64,000 nucleotides of DNA from positions 1-64,000 of the forward strand of contig CACZMV010000002.1 of NCBI GenBank assembly GCA_902782305.1. The letters are read 5' to 3'. Of this stretch, positions 45,593-54,418 are shown one piece after another. The notes beneath the pieces are model-generated. The model was not told the DNA's origin. It did no database searches and was given only the letters and a program-made list of their open reading frames with translations. The first letter of the stretch is position 1. Each line of letters begins with the position of its first letter. A program made the position numbers and the translations under genes. The stretch is from an uncultured Prevotellaceae bacterium (GTDB lineage: Bacteria; Bacteroidota; Bacteroidia; Bacteroidales; Bacteroidaceae).

Positions 45593-46387
45593 ATGAGAGT
45601 AATTATTGAATCTGATTATCAGAAAATGTCACAGTGGGCTGCAGAGCATGTCATTGAGCGCATCAATGCCTTCAAACCCACAGCAGAGAAGCCTTTCGTA
45701 CTGGGACTGCCAACAGGTTCTTCACCTGAGGGAATGTATGCTTGTCTGGTAAAAGCCAACAAGGAAGGACGTGTATCGTTCAAGAACGTGCTGACGTTCA
45801 ACATGGACGAGTATGTGAATCTGCCTGAATCACATCCTGAGAGCTATCACTCTTTCATGGCTCGCAACCTGTTCGACCACATTGACTGTCCGAAAGAGAA
45901 CATCCACATCTTGAATGGTAATGCCAAGGATCTGGCAGCTGAGTGTGCACACTATGAGGAGATGATTAAGGAAGCTGGTGGTATCGACCTGTTCATCGGA
46001 GGTATCGGTCCTGACGGCCATATCGCCTTCAACGAGCCCTATTCTTCACTGACCAGTCGTACACGTGTGAAGACACTGACTACCGACACCATCATCGCCA
46101 ACTCACGTTTCTTTGACAACGATGTTAACAAGGTGCCCAAGCTGGCGCTGACCGTTGGAGTTGGTACCGTTATGGACGCTCGTGAAGTAATGATTCTGGT
46201 TAATGGTCACCACAAGGCACGTGCCCTGAAAGCAGCCATTGAAGGTGCTGTTACTCATGAGTGGACAATCTCTGCTCTGCAGATGCATCAGCATGGTATC
46301 ATCGTAGCTGACGAGCCTGCCACCGACGAGTTGAAGGTTGCCACCTACAAGTACTTCAAGGATATTGAGAAGGACAACCTGATATAA
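45593..46387 (+). CDS. nagB: Glucosamine-6-phosphate deaminase
   Basis: A 264-residue enzyme converting GlcN6P to Fru6P and ammonia. It begins [20 protein letters not shown] and has the motifs [24 protein letters not shown] and [14 protein letters not shown]. This is the same length as typical NagB. An in-frame upstream extension exists but would start before the promoter. The stop codon lies at the start of a heptamer array. Confidence 0.97.
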   Translation: MRVIIESDYQKMSQWAAEHVIERINAFKPTAEKPFVLGLPTGSSPEGMYACLVKANKEGRVSFKNVLTFNMDEYVNLPESHPESYHSFMARNLFDHIDCPKENIHILNGNAKDLAAECAHYEEMIKEAGGIDLFIGGIGPDGHIAFNEPYSSLTSRTRVKTLTTDTIIANSRFFDNDVNKVPKLALTVGVGTVMDAREVMILVNGHHKARALKAAIEGAVTHEWTISALQMHQHGIIVADEPATDELKVATYKYFKDIEKDNLI

Positions 46388-46414
46388 GTGAAAAGTGAAC
46401 AGTGAACAGTGAAT
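46387..46414. repeat. Four heptamers, AGTGAAC family, after nagB
   Basis: AGTGAAA, AGTGAAC, AGTGAAC, AGTGAAT, beginning at the last base of the nagB stop codon and followed by a terminator. Confidence 0.9.
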
Positions 46415-46418
46415 AGAT

Positions 46419-46459
46419 TAAAAAGACTTCCAACCTCAAGCGAGATTGGAAGTTTTTTA
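46419..46459. terminator. Bidirectional terminator between nagB and dnaA
   Basis: ACTTCCAA, C, CTC, loop, GAG, A, TTGGAAGT, with A-rich and T-rich flanks. It serves the convergent nagB and dnaA. Confidence 0.85.
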
Positions 46460-47866
46460 TTTCTTCAACTTGAAAGAGTTCTCAATACTGCTTACCTCTG
46501 ACAAGAAAGCCTTATCAATTTTCATGCGCTGCTCAATGGTGGAACAACTATGGATAACGGTAGAGTGATCGCGACCTCCAATCAGTTGTCCGATGCGAGA
46601 AGCAGGCATCTTGGTGTATTTCTGAGCCAGATACATAGAAACCTGGCGCACCAACACATAGTCGCGCTTACGAGAACGACTGAGCACATGCTGCTGACTG
46701 ACACTATAGTGGTCGCACACTTTGTCGAGGATATCGTCAACGGTCAGTGGCTTGTTGTCAACCTTCACAGCTCGTTTGATGACACGCTCAGCCAATCGCA
46801 TATCAATATTAGAATTGTAGACAACGCTATAGGCGAGCAACGAGTTGATAACACCTTCCAGATCACGCACACTACCATTGGCCGTCTCAGCAATAAACTG
46901 GATGACATCCTCAGGAATCTTCAAACCATCGCGACGGCACTTCGCTGTCAAGATGTCCTTGCAGAGTTCTACATTAGGCTGTTCCAACTCAGCAATCAAG
47001 CCACAAGCAAAGCGTGTAAGCAGACGGTCTTTCACGCCCGACAAGTCGACGGGGGGACGGTCTGAAGCCAGAATAATCTGCTTGCCATTACGGAACAGGT
47101 GATCAAAGATATGGAAGAAGGTATCCAGTGTCTTAGAGGCTGTTGCCCACTCCTGAATATCGTCTACAATCAGTACATCTATCGTCTGATAGAACTGGAT
47201 AAAGTCATTCACTGTATTCTGACGAACGGCATCTGTAAATTGTACTTGGAACAGACGGGCAGAGACATAAAGCACGCGCTTATGCTGATACATTTCCTTA
47301 CACTTCACACCAATGGCATTGATGAGGTGCGTCTTACCACAGCCTGAAGGTCCAAAGACAAAGAATGGGTTGAACGTTGACTTCCCTGGATGTTCGGCGA
47401 TAGACAAGCCCACCGTACGAGGCAGCTTATTGCTATTACCCTCGATAAAGTTCTGGAAAGTTTTATGAATATCCAACTGAGGATTCAAATCCTGAGGAAC
47501 GGCCGCATCCAGCGTCGTTGGTGCCTTGTTAGCACGAGTGGCAACAGGTGCCGGTTCAATATTTACAGGCTCCTCAGCCTCCACATCTTGCGATAGACCG
47601 TTCGTCTTATCAGTAACCACACGGTAAGAGAGCTTGGCACCCTGACCGAAACAACGGATGATGACCTTGCTCAGCAAACCCACATAATACTCCTCAAGGT
47701 ACTCGTACACGTACATACTCGGTACTTGTACGAGGAGAGTTCGAGTGCCTTCGTTGTAACTCTCGAAGACAATTGGCTCGAACCAAGTCCTATATTGCTG
47801 CTCTGTGACGTTCTCCTTAATCAGATGGAGGCAGTTGTCCCAAAGCGCCTTTGGATCATTTACCAT
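46457..47866 (-). CDS. dnaA: Chromosomal replication initiator DnaA
   Basis: A 469-residue protein. Domain I (~1-85) binds partner proteins. A Pro/Ala-rich linker follows. Domain III AAA+ has Walker A GPSGCGKT (172-179) and Walker B VLIVDDIQ. Domain IV has the DNA-binding signature GGRDHSTVIHS. Opens oriC in the ATP form. It has the opposite direction to nagB. Upstream is a 372-bp AT-rich gap, but no clear DnaA-box cluster is visible there. Confidence 0.97.
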   Translation of the reverse strand: MVNDPKALWDNCLHLIKENVTEQQYRTWFEPIVFESYNEGTRTLLVQVPSMYVYEYLEEYYVGLLSKVIIRCFGQGAKLSYRVVTDKTNGLSQDVEAEEPVNIEPAPVATRANKAPTTLDAAVPQDLNPQLDIHKTFQNFIEGNSNKLPRTVGLSIAEHPGKSTFNPFFVFGPSGCGKTHLINAIGVKCKEMYQHKRVLYVSARLFQVQFTDAVRQNTVNDFIQFYQTIDVLIVDDIQEWATASKTLDTFFHIFDHLFRNGKQIILASDRPPVDLSGVKDRLLTRFACGLIAELEQPNVELCKDILTAKCRRDGLKIPEDVIQFIAETANGSVRDLEGVINSLLAYSVVYNSNIDMRLAERVIKRAVKVDNKPLTVDDILDKVCDHYSVSQQHVLSRSRKRDYVLVRQVSMYLAQKYTKMPASRIGQLIGGRDHSTVIHSCSTIEQRMKIDKAFLSEVSSIENSFKLKK

Positions 47867-48238
47867 GTGGCGTTACCTTATTTATATTTAAGTGAAGACA
47901 ATTTTGGTCTTACGTTTATTGTTAGCGATTGCAAAGTTCGCATTTTTTTTTCATTCCTACAAATCCTACTTTTTTGTATATTTTCATGAAAAACGTTGTA
48001 ACTTTCTAATATTTCGGTCTTTAAGACATTTATATGTTTTATATAATTATTTTTAACTTGCAGATTACGAACACCCTGATTATCAGCTATTTGAAAAAGT
48101 TAGCACACGGCCGTAGCCATGTGCAAACAAGTTTTCATATACCCCATAAAACGTTACTATATCAAGCAGTTGTGCAATCTGTGTCCAAAAATCTTCACAA
48201 GACGTATTTTATTTAGACAAATTAAAAATTGAGCGTTA
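47867..48238. other. AT-rich non-coding gap between mlaD and dnaA
   Basis: A gap of 372 bp with very low GC. Near dnaA, CAAAGTTC (about 47930) reads GAACTTTG on minus, a weak -7 box. CTGAT-T-ATCAG forms a perfect short palindrome near 48076-48086. At 48103-48124 GCACA, C, GGC, CGTA, GCC, A, TGTGC can fold; on minus it is followed by TAACTTTTTC and may end the mlaD transcript. I see no convincing cluster of TTATCCACA-like boxes. Confidence 0.55.
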
Positions 48239-49141
48239 TTACTTATCTTTTTTACCGAAAACTGAGAAGTGTACATAACGTTTTGGATGTGCCTTGAAAT
48301 CAATCAGCAATGAATCAGCTGAAGCTGCCGTAGAGCTCAAATTATTATAGAGCGTAGCATCGCGCATCAACAGGCCCAGTGTTCCTTCGTTGCTATTCAA
48401 CTTTTGAGTCATTTGTTCCACATTAGCCAATGTCTGATTTACCTTAGCGGCCATACCTTCCACATCAATAGCAGCCAAATTACCTGTCAACTGCTGGGTG
48501 TTATCCAACACACCGTTGGCCTTATTCATCATGCCAGGCACTTCCCTATTCAGTGAAGCAGACAAGCTCTTCAGCTCTGCGCTGGTAGCATTAAGATTAC
48601 CGGTCATACCTTCTACGTTGTGCAGTGTATTACGAAGTGCAGGATCTGCCAACAGCGTATTCAGGCTGGTTATGATAGAATCGAGCTTGGGCATCATGTG
48701 CTCTATGGCGGGCAACATTTTAGATACCTTGGTCATCATACCCATCTCCATCTCACCAGGAATCGTATCACCATGACCTATCATGTTGATGGGGTCTTCA
48801 GAGAGCACGAGATTGATCTTGATGTTACCCAACAAGTCGCTGGCCAGTTCGGCGTGAGAGCCACGAGGTACTCGCATGTTCTTATTCAGGTCCAGTTCCG
48901 CCACAATCTTTCCCTGAGGGTTGTAGTCGTAGTTCAGCGACTTGACCACGCCTACTCTATAACCATTGGCATAAACCGGCGAAGACGGTGACAACCCACT
49001 GACATCGTCAAAGGCCACATAATAAGTAATATCGGTTGAAAAGACGTTAAGTCCTTTCAGGAATTGTAATCCATAGAACAGCACCACAATACCTACAATG
49101 GCAGTCAGTGCAATCTTCACTTCTTTTGTAAAGAACTTCAT
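48239..49141 (-). CDS. mlaD: MlaD/MCE-domain lipid-transport protein
   Basis: A 300-residue protein with one N-terminal membrane anchor (~9-29), an MCE domain (~35-115; ITYYVAFDDVSGLSPSSPVYANGYRVGVV) and a long helical C-terminal region rich in Asn, Met and Leu. Part of the periplasmic phospholipid-trafficking path. Partner MlaE and MlaF genes are not in the window. It follows the amidase gene by 40 bp, a pairing seen in other Bacteroidales. Confidence 0.9.
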   Translation of the reverse strand: MKFFTKEVKIALTAIVGIVVLFYGLQFLKGLNVFSTDITYYVAFDDVSGLSPSSPVYANGYRVGVVKSLNYDYNPQGKIVAELDLNKNMRVPRGSHAELASDLLGNIKINLVLSEDPINMIGHGDTIPGEMEMGMMTKVSKMLPAIEHMMPKLDSIITSLNTLLADPALRNTLHNVEGMTGNLNATSAELKSLSASLNREVPGMMNKANGVLDNTQQLTGNLAAIDVEGMAAKVNQTLANVEQMTQKLNSNEGTLGLLMRDATLYNNLSSTAASADSLLIDFKAHPKRYVHFSVFGKKDK

Positions 49142-49181
49142 GAGCTATATAATTTACTTTTTACTATCTTACCTTTTTTAT

Positions 49182-50456
49182 TTATTTCCCCTTTTTACTT
49201 TTAAACTCCTGTATTGCCACTCTCACGTCCATTTTCTGTCCGTTCTTAAAGGCAACGACAAAGGCTTGTGGAAATTTCTCCTGCAGCGTCTTGCGAAGCT
49301 GGTTAATCTCGTTATAATCTTCCGAGGCACCTACTGTGTATTTGAACAATCCACCTTCTTCATAATAAGAAGCATCCGACTGTCCCTTCAGTCTGGCATC
49401 ATTAGCCTTCAGACGGGAACTGCTGGCCAGTATCTGCAATTTGAAGACGGGAGCGACAGGAGCAGTCGCCACTGGTTTCTGTTCTACAGGAGTTACCACC
49501 TGTGGTTCTGGCGTCTGCTCTACCTTTGGCTCAACTTTGGGCTCTGGTTGGGGCTCTGGTTTCGGTTCCACCTTTGGCTCCGGCTTTGGTTCTGCCTTAG
49601 GCTTCGGTTCTACCTTCGGCTCCTCCTGAGGCACCACAGCGGGGATACTTACCTCCTGAATAGGCTCTGCCTTGTAAGGCACACTGATACTCTTGTCATA
49701 CTGATTACGGTAATCCACGAAAGCCTGGAAAATGCCACGTCCCAGCTGCTCAACACCAGCAGCAGAGTGAAGATACTGTTCCTCGTCTGGAGTAGAGATA
49801 AAGCCCAACTCTATCAGACAACTGGGCATTGAGGTTTCTCGAAGCACCAGAAAACCTGCCTGCTTCACTCCTTTATTCTGACGACCTGCCGAAGCACAGG
49901 TGCGACGCTGTACATACTTCGCCAAGTCAACGCTCTGTGCCATGTTACGGTCCTGCATGAACTCGAACATGATATAGCTCTCTGCCGAACGGGGATCAAA
50001 GCCTTGATAACGCTGTTTATAGTCAGTCTCTATCAGGATGACCGAGTTCTCTCGCTTTGCCACATCCAAATTGTCGGCAGCACGGTGCATACCAAGCGTG
50101 TAAGTTTCCAATCCTCGTGAGATGCGCCCCCTGGGCAGTGCATTCGTATGAATGGAGATAAAGAGGTCAGCTTTATTACGGTTGGCAATGTCTGCACGAG
50201 TATGCAACGGCACAAAGACGTCCGTCTTACGGGTATAGATGACCCTCACGTCAGGACAATTGCGCTCCACCAGTCTGCCGAAGGCCAGCGCCACGTTCAG
50301 GTTGATGTGCTTCTCCTTCGTGATGGCGCCCACGGCACCCGCATCCGTTCCACCATGCCCCGCATCAATAACCAGCGTGAATTTCTTGTTCGCAGCCGTT
50401 GCTACAGCCACAAACAGACATGTTATCCATAAAAAAGCTAATAATCTATTCTTCAT
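49182..50456 (-). CDS. N-acetylmuramoyl-L-alanine amidase with proline-rich linker and C-terminal domain
   Basis: A 424-residue exported cell-wall hydrolase with a signal peptide (~1-22). An Amidase_3 domain carries the zinc site VIDAGHGGTDAGAVG, then KADLFISIHTNA and LIELGFIS. A PEP/KPEP repeat linker (~280-330) leads to a SPOR-like domain (~335-400; FKLQILASSSRL, LFKYTVGASEDY) that would bind denuded septal glycan. It cleaves stem peptides during cell separation. The ATG at 50456 is chosen, since the -7 box at 50465-50472 excludes the ATG at 50477. Confidence 0.92.
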   Translation of the reverse strand: MKNRLLAFLWITCLFVAVATAANKKFTLVIDAGHGGTDAGAVGAITKEKHINLNVALAFGRLVERNCPDVRVIYTRKTDVFVPLHTRADIANRNKADLFISIHTNALPRGRISRGLETYTLGMHRAADNLDVAKRENSVILIETDYKQRYQGFDPRSAESYIMFEFMQDRNMAQSVDLAKYVQRRTCASAGRQNKGVKQAGFLVLRETSMPSCLIELGFISTPDEEQYLHSAAGVEQLGRGIFQAFVDYRNQYDKSISVPYKAEPIQEVSIPAVVPQEEPKVEPKPKAEPKPEPKVEPKPEPQPEPKVEPKVEQTPEPQVVTPVEQKPVATAPVAPVFKLQILASSSRLKANDARLKGQSDASYYEEGGLFKYTVGASEDYNEINQLRKTLQEKFPQAFVVAFKNGQKMDVRVAIQEFKSKKGK

Positions 50457-50464
50457 TACGGGTG

Positions 50465-50472
50465 CAAAAGTA
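50465..50472 (-). promoter_or_regulatory. -7 box for the amidase-mlaD pair
   Basis: CAAAAGTA reads TACTTTTG on minus, 8 bp before the ATG. CCAA at 50491-50494 may be the -33 (18-bp spacer). Confidence 0.5.
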
Positions 50473-50498
50473 GTCATTTTCTATTAAAAACCAAGCAC

Positions 50499-50882
50499 TT
50501 ACAACCTAGTTTTATCATTTATTAAGTGTAATTCCACGCCAGCCCCTTGACAATCAGCCCCCATCGGCGGGTTCAGTTTGGTCAGCATCACATCAACGGT
50601 TGTCACTTGCGGAAAGGCTGTTATCACATCCCGCCCTATGCGCCCTGCTGCATGTTCCAGCAGTTGCGAAGGTTGTGCCATCGCTTTCTTCACCACTTCA
50701 TAAAGAGTAGCGTAGTTCAAAGTATCAGCAACGGAATCGCTGACCACAGGAACGCTCAGGTCTATACCCACCTTCAGTGAAACGGTGAAATCCGCCCCCA
50801 CCTTCCGTTCTTGGGGCATCACCCCATGAAAGGCGTGGAAGCGGACTTCCCGCAACATAACATATGACTCTTCAACTATCAT
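50499..50882 (-). CDS. folB: Dihydroneopterin aldolase
   Basis: A 127-residue folate-pathway enzyme. It shows LREVRFHAFHGVMPQERKVG, LNYATLYEVV, LLEHAAGRIGRDVI and a conserved Lys in LTKLNPP. Converts dihydroneopterin to hydroxymethyl-dihydropterin. It starts 17 bp after the nrdJ stop, and its ATG lies in a heptamer array. Downstream, the amidase has its own promoter. Confidence 0.93.
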   Translation of the reverse strand: MIVEESYVMLREVRFHAFHGVMPQERKVGADFTVSLKVGIDLSVPVVSDSVADTLNYATLYEVVKKAMAQPSQLLEHAAGRIGRDVITAFPQVTTVDVMLTKLNPPMGADCQGAGVELHLINDKTRL

Positions 50883-50902
50883 CTATCACCTAACATTCAT
50901 CA
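50875..50902. repeat. Four heptamers at the nrdJ-folB junction
   Basis: ACTATCA, TCTATCA, CCTAACA, TTCATCA. The folB start codon and the nrdJ stop codon both fall inside it. Confidence 0.65.
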
Positions 50903-53488
50903 TCCACATCGTGACGAACCGCAATTTTTACAAATCAGACAGCCTTCCTGATATACCAAGCTCTCCGAGCCGCAGTTCGGACATTTCTGTCCCTTGGCTT
51001 CGGTGCCGTCCACGATGTATTTCTTCAGTGCACGCTCCACACCCACTTTCCAGGTGTTGATGCTCTCCGACTTCAACTGCAACGACGAAACCAGCTTGAT
51101 GACATGGTCGATAGGCATTCTGTAGCGCAGCACGCCACTAATCAGCTTGGCATAGTTCCAGTATTCAGGATTGAACTTCTCCGAGAGTCCTTCCACAGTG
51201 GTCTTATAGCCACGCTTGTTCTCAAACTGGAAGTCATAGCGCTTCGTGCCGTCGTCATTCATCTGCTTGATAATCTTACCCTTGGTCACCGACTTAGGCA
51301 ACAGGATACCTTCCTCGTCGTCTTGCAGACCGGTGAAAATCTCGTAGGGATAGCCGTCGAGCAGTCCCACGAAGGCCACCCACTTGTCCTTGTTATTCTG
51401 GAAACGAACCACATCACATTCCAGTTCCTTCGGACGGACCTCCGTCACTTCGGGGTGCTTGCAGGGAGCCTCTATCTGAGCTTCTATATTATTATCCTTG
51501 GTGGTGTCTTCCTCCTTGTTGTCTTTCTTGTCTTTCTTCGACACGCTGATCATCACACCCGAACGACTTCCGTCACGGTAGATGGTACAGCCCTTGCAAC
51601 CTGAGCGCCATGCTTCGACATACAAACGGTTCACCAGTGCCTCGTCCACGTCGCTGGGCAGGTTCACCGTCACGCTGATAGAATGGTCCACCCACTTCTG
51701 GATGGCACCCTGCATGCGAACCTTCATCAGCCAATCTACATCATTGGCGGTGGCTTTATAGTAAGGCGACTTAGCCACCAACTCGTCAATCTCCTCCTGC
51801 GTATATCGCTTCGTGGTGTCCATACCGTTTACCTTCATCCACTCCATGAACTTCGGATGGTATACAATGTATTCCTCGAACGAATCACCTACTTCATCGA
51901 CATAATCCACATGCACATCGGTATCGTTGGGGTTCACCTTACGACGACGGGTGTAAACAGGCAAGAACACGGGTTCGATACCACTCGTGGTCTGTGTCAT
52001 CAGACTGGTTGTTCCCGTTGGTGCAATTGTCAGACAAGCAATGTTTCTGCGTCCGTACTTTACCATATCGGCATACAGGGCAGGGTCGGCATCCTTGATA
52101 CGCAGGATGAACGGATTGTTCTGCTCGCGCTTCGCATCAAAAATCTCGAAAGCACCGCGTTCCTTTGCCATCTCCACACTCGAACGATAAGCGTTCAGTG
52201 CCAGTGTCTTATGCACCTCCACGCTGAAGTCAGTAGCCTCCTGTGTACCATAGCGCAGTCCCATAGCTGCTATCATGTCACCTTCGGCAGTGATGCCCAC
52301 ACCCGTACGGCGACCTTTCGAGCTCTTTGCCTTGATTTTCTCCCACAGGTGCATCTCGGCGCCCTTCACCTCCATCGACTGAGGGTCGCTCTCCACCTTC
52401 TCCATGATGAGGTCAATCTTCTCCAGCTCCAAGTCAACGATGTCGTCCATCAGTCGCTGAGCCATCTGCACATGTTTCTTGAACAGCTCATAGTCAAAGT
52501 AAGCATCCTTCGTGAAAGCGTTCTGCACATAGCTGTACAGGTTGATGCTCAGCAGTCGGCAGGAGTCGTAAGGACACAGGGGAATCTCACCACAAGGATT
52601 CGTGGAAACGGTGCGGAAGCCCAAATCGGCATAGCAATCGGGAATGCTCTCCCTCAGGATAGTGTCCCAGAACAGCACACCAGGCTCGGCACTCTTCCAA
52701 GCGTTGTGAACTATCTTTTCCCAGAGTTTCTTGGCGCTGATTTCCTTCTTTACATCGGGGTTGTCGCCCGTAATGGGGAACTGCTGTACATAAGGCTTGT
52801 CTTCCGTAGCACAGCGCATGAACTCATCGTCAATCTTCACGCTCACGTTGGCACCCGTCACCTTGCCCTCCGTCATCTTGGCGTCGATGAAAGCCTCCGA
52901 ATCAGGATGCTTGATGCTCACACTCAGCATCAAGGCACCACGTCGGCCGTCCTGTGCCACCTCGCGCGTACTATTACTATAACGCTCCATGAAGGGCACC
53001 AAGCCCGTAGAGGTCAGCGCCGAGTTGTTCACAGGCGAACCTTTCGGACGGATATGGCTCAGGTCGTGACCTACGCCTCCACGACGTTTCATCAACTGCA
53101 CCTGCTCTTCATCGATGCGCATCACGGCACCGTATGAGTCGGCATTGCCATCCAGTCCAATCACGAAGCAGTTCGACAGCGAGGCTATCTGATGGTTATT
53201 ACCGATTCCCGTCATAGGCGAACCTGCAGGAACAATATAGCGGAAGTGGTCCAACAAATCGAAGATCTGCTGCGCACTCATGGGGTTCTTGTACTTCTTC
53301 TCGATTCGGGCTATCTCGTTGGCAATGCGCCAGTGCATTTGTTCGGGCGACTTCTCATAGATGTTGCCAAACGAATCCTTCATGGCATACTTGTTCACCC
53401 ACACTCGAGCTGCCAATTCATCACCGCCAAAATAGGCTAAAGAGGCCTCGAAAGCCTCATCATACGTGTATGTATTATTCGATTCCAT
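50900..53488 (-). CDS. nrdJ: B12-dependent (class II) ribonucleotide reductase
   Basis: An 862-residue enzyme that reduces ribonucleotides with adenosylcobalamin. It has SLSNCFVIG, the active-site loop STNPCGEIPL, PTGTTSLMTQTTSGIEP and a C-terminal pair of redox/zinc cysteines (CPNCGS and CLICKNCG, last ~25 residues). It works without oxygen or a metal-radical subunit and fits an anaerobe. No cobalamin riboswitch is seen upstream. A -7 box lies 26 bp before the ATG, and the divergent neighbour is a nitroreductase. Confidence 0.96.
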   Translation of the reverse strand: MESNNTYTYDEAFEASLAYFGGDELAARVWVNKYAMKDSFGNIYEKSPEQMHWRIANEIARIEKKYKNPMSAQQIFDLLDHFRYIVPAGSPMTGIGNNHQIASLSNCFVIGLDGNADSYGAVMRIDEEQVQLMKRRGGVGHDLSHIRPKGSPVNNSALTSTGLVPFMERYSNSTREVAQDGRRGALMLSVSIKHPDSEAFIDAKMTEGKVTGANVSVKIDDEFMRCATEDKPYVQQFPITGDNPDVKKEISAKKLWEKIVHNAWKSAEPGVLFWDTILRESIPDCYADLGFRTVSTNPCGEIPLCPYDSCRLLSINLYSYVQNAFTKDAYFDYELFKKHVQMAQRLMDDIVDLELEKIDLIMEKVESDPQSMEVKGAEMHLWEKIKAKSSKGRRTGVGITAEGDMIAAMGLRYGTQEATDFSVEVHKTLALNAYRSSVEMAKERGAFEIFDAKREQNNPFILRIKDADPALYADMVKYGRRNIACLTIAPTGTTSLMTQTTSGIEPVFLPVYTRRRKVNPNDTDVHVDYVDEVGDSFEEYIVYHPKFMEWMKVNGMDTTKRYTQEEIDELVAKSPYYKATANDVDWLMKVRMQGAIQKWVDHSISVTVNLPSDVDEALVNRLYVEAWRSGCKGCTIYRDGSRSGVMISVSKKDKKDNKEEDTTKDNNIEAQIEAPCKHPEVTEVRPKELECDVVRFQNNKDKWVAFVGLLDGYPYEIFTGLQDDEEGILLPKSVTKGKIIKQMNDDGTKRYDFQFENKRGYKTTVEGLSEKFNPEYWNYAKLISGVLRYRMPIDHVIKLVSSLQLKSESINTWKVGVERALKKYIVDGTEAKGQKCPNCGSESLVYQEGCLICKNCGSSRCG

Positions 53489-53513
53489 GTTTTAAGTTTG
53501 TTATAATTGGCTG

Positions 53514-53521
53514 CAAAGATA
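53514..53521 (-). promoter_or_regulatory. -7 box for nrdJ-folB
   Basis: CAAAGATA reads TATCTTTG on minus, 26 bp before the nrdJ ATG. Confidence 0.6.
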
Positions 53522-53549
53522 CACATAAAAAACGACATATACATTACTT

Positions 53550-53607
53550 TTTTGGAAAACTTTTCTTAAAAAAACAAGCATAAAGTTTCCCGTTTTGGAA
53601 AACTTTT
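53550..53607. repeat. Direct repeat TTTTGGAAAACTTTT in the nrdJ/nitroreductase gap
   Basis: A perfect 15-bp repeat occurs at 53550-53564 and 53593-53607, 43 bp centre to centre (about four helical turns). Each half is nearly symmetric. A third related half site, AAAGTTTCC, lies between. It fits a two-site operator for the divergent promoters. Confidence 0.6.
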
Positions 53608-53608
53608 G

Positions 53609-53616
53609 TAATTTTG
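53609..53616 (+). promoter_or_regulatory. -7 box for the nitroreductase gene
   Basis: TAATTTTG, 5 bp before the ATG at 53622. The message would be leaderless. Confidence 0.55.
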
Positions 53617-53621
53617 TACCC

Positions 53622-54362
53622 ATGAAAAACTTAGCAACAAGACGAACTATTCGCCAATACAGTGAGAAAGAAGTCAGTGAAGAACTGCTGAACCGTCTGA
53701 TGACCGAGGCCAGCCGTACCCAGACGATGGGCAACTTGCAGTTGTACAGCGTCGTGGTAACCCGTTCCGACGAACTGAAACAGAAGTTGGCACCCGCCCA
53801 CTTCAACCAGCCGATGGTCACCCAGGCACCCGTCGTACTCACCATCTGTGCCGACTTCAACCGCACCAGTTTCTGGGCAAAATGCCGTAATGCCGAACCA
53901 GGCTACGACAACTTCCTGTCGTTCATCAATGCGGCCACCGATGCCCTGCTCTACACCCAGACGCTCTGCAATCTGATGGACGAGGAAGGACTGGGCTATT
54001 GTTATCTGGGCACCACCGTTTATCAGCCTCAGCAAATCATCGATATCCTGCATTTGCCGCGCCTCGTCATGCCCGTGGCCACCCTCACCGTAGGCTGGCC
54101 TGCCGAACAGCCTCCCCTCTCCGACCGTCTGCCCTTGGAGAGTTTCATTCACGAGGACACCTATCATGATTACATGGGCGCTGACATCGACACCTATTAT
54201 TATAATAAGGAGCACCTGCCCGAGAACCTCAACTTCGTACGCATCAACAAGAAAGAAACCCTCGCCCAGATCTTCACCGACATCCGCTATACGCGCAAGG
54301 ACAATGAAGCCATGTCCGAAGGCCTATTATATACACTTAAGAAACAAGGGTTCCTCAATTGA
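53622..54362 (+). CDS. NfsA/FRP-type nitroreductase-family flavoprotein
   Basis: A 246-residue flavin oxidoreductase beginning MKNLATRRTIRQYSEKEVSEELL (FMN-binding Arg) with MDEEGLGYCYLGTTVYQPQQI. It reduces nitro-aromatics or quinones with NAD(P)H; the true substrate is unknown. The start at 53622 is preferred over a TTG at 53595 located before the -7 box. Its last codons form the left arm of the terminator palindrome. Confidence 0.9.
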   Translation: MKNLATRRTIRQYSEKEVSEELLNRLMTEASRTQTMGNLQLYSVVVTRSDELKQKLAPAHFNQPMVTQAPVVLTICADFNRTSFWAKCRNAEPGYDNFLSFINAATDALLYTQTLCNLMDEEGLGYCYLGTTVYQPQQIIDILHLPRLVMPVATLTVGWPAEQPPLSDRLPLESFIHEDTYHDYMGADIDTYYYNKEHLPENLNFVRINKKETLAQIFTDIRYTRKDNEAMSEGLLYTLKKQGFLN

Positions 54363-54374
54363 GGAACCCTTGTT
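54343..54374. terminator. Perfect 32-bp palindromic terminator overlapping the coding end
   Basis: AACAAGGGTTCCTCAA is followed immediately by its exact reverse complement, then TCTTTAC. The left half encodes the last codons of the nitroreductase, and the TGA stop is at the centre. It can act on both strands; the MFS gene converges from the other side. Confidence 0.85.
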
Positions 54375-54418
54375 CTTTACCGCTTAAATTGCGTACACAT
54401 TCTGCCAAAATTCACGAA

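Noticed and set aside
47867-48238. Replication origin next to dnaA
   Set aside because: The gap is AT-rich but I could not find a cluster of DnaA boxes; single weak matches are expected by chance. GC-skew of the whole chromosome would be decisive.
53489-53621. Cobalamin riboswitch upstream of nrdJ
   Set aside because: The gap is too short and AT-rich; no B12-box-like or multi-helix sequence is visible.
53595-53621. Upstream TTG start for the nitroreductase
   Set aside because: It would lie before the -7 box; the ATG at 53622 begins the conserved family sequence.
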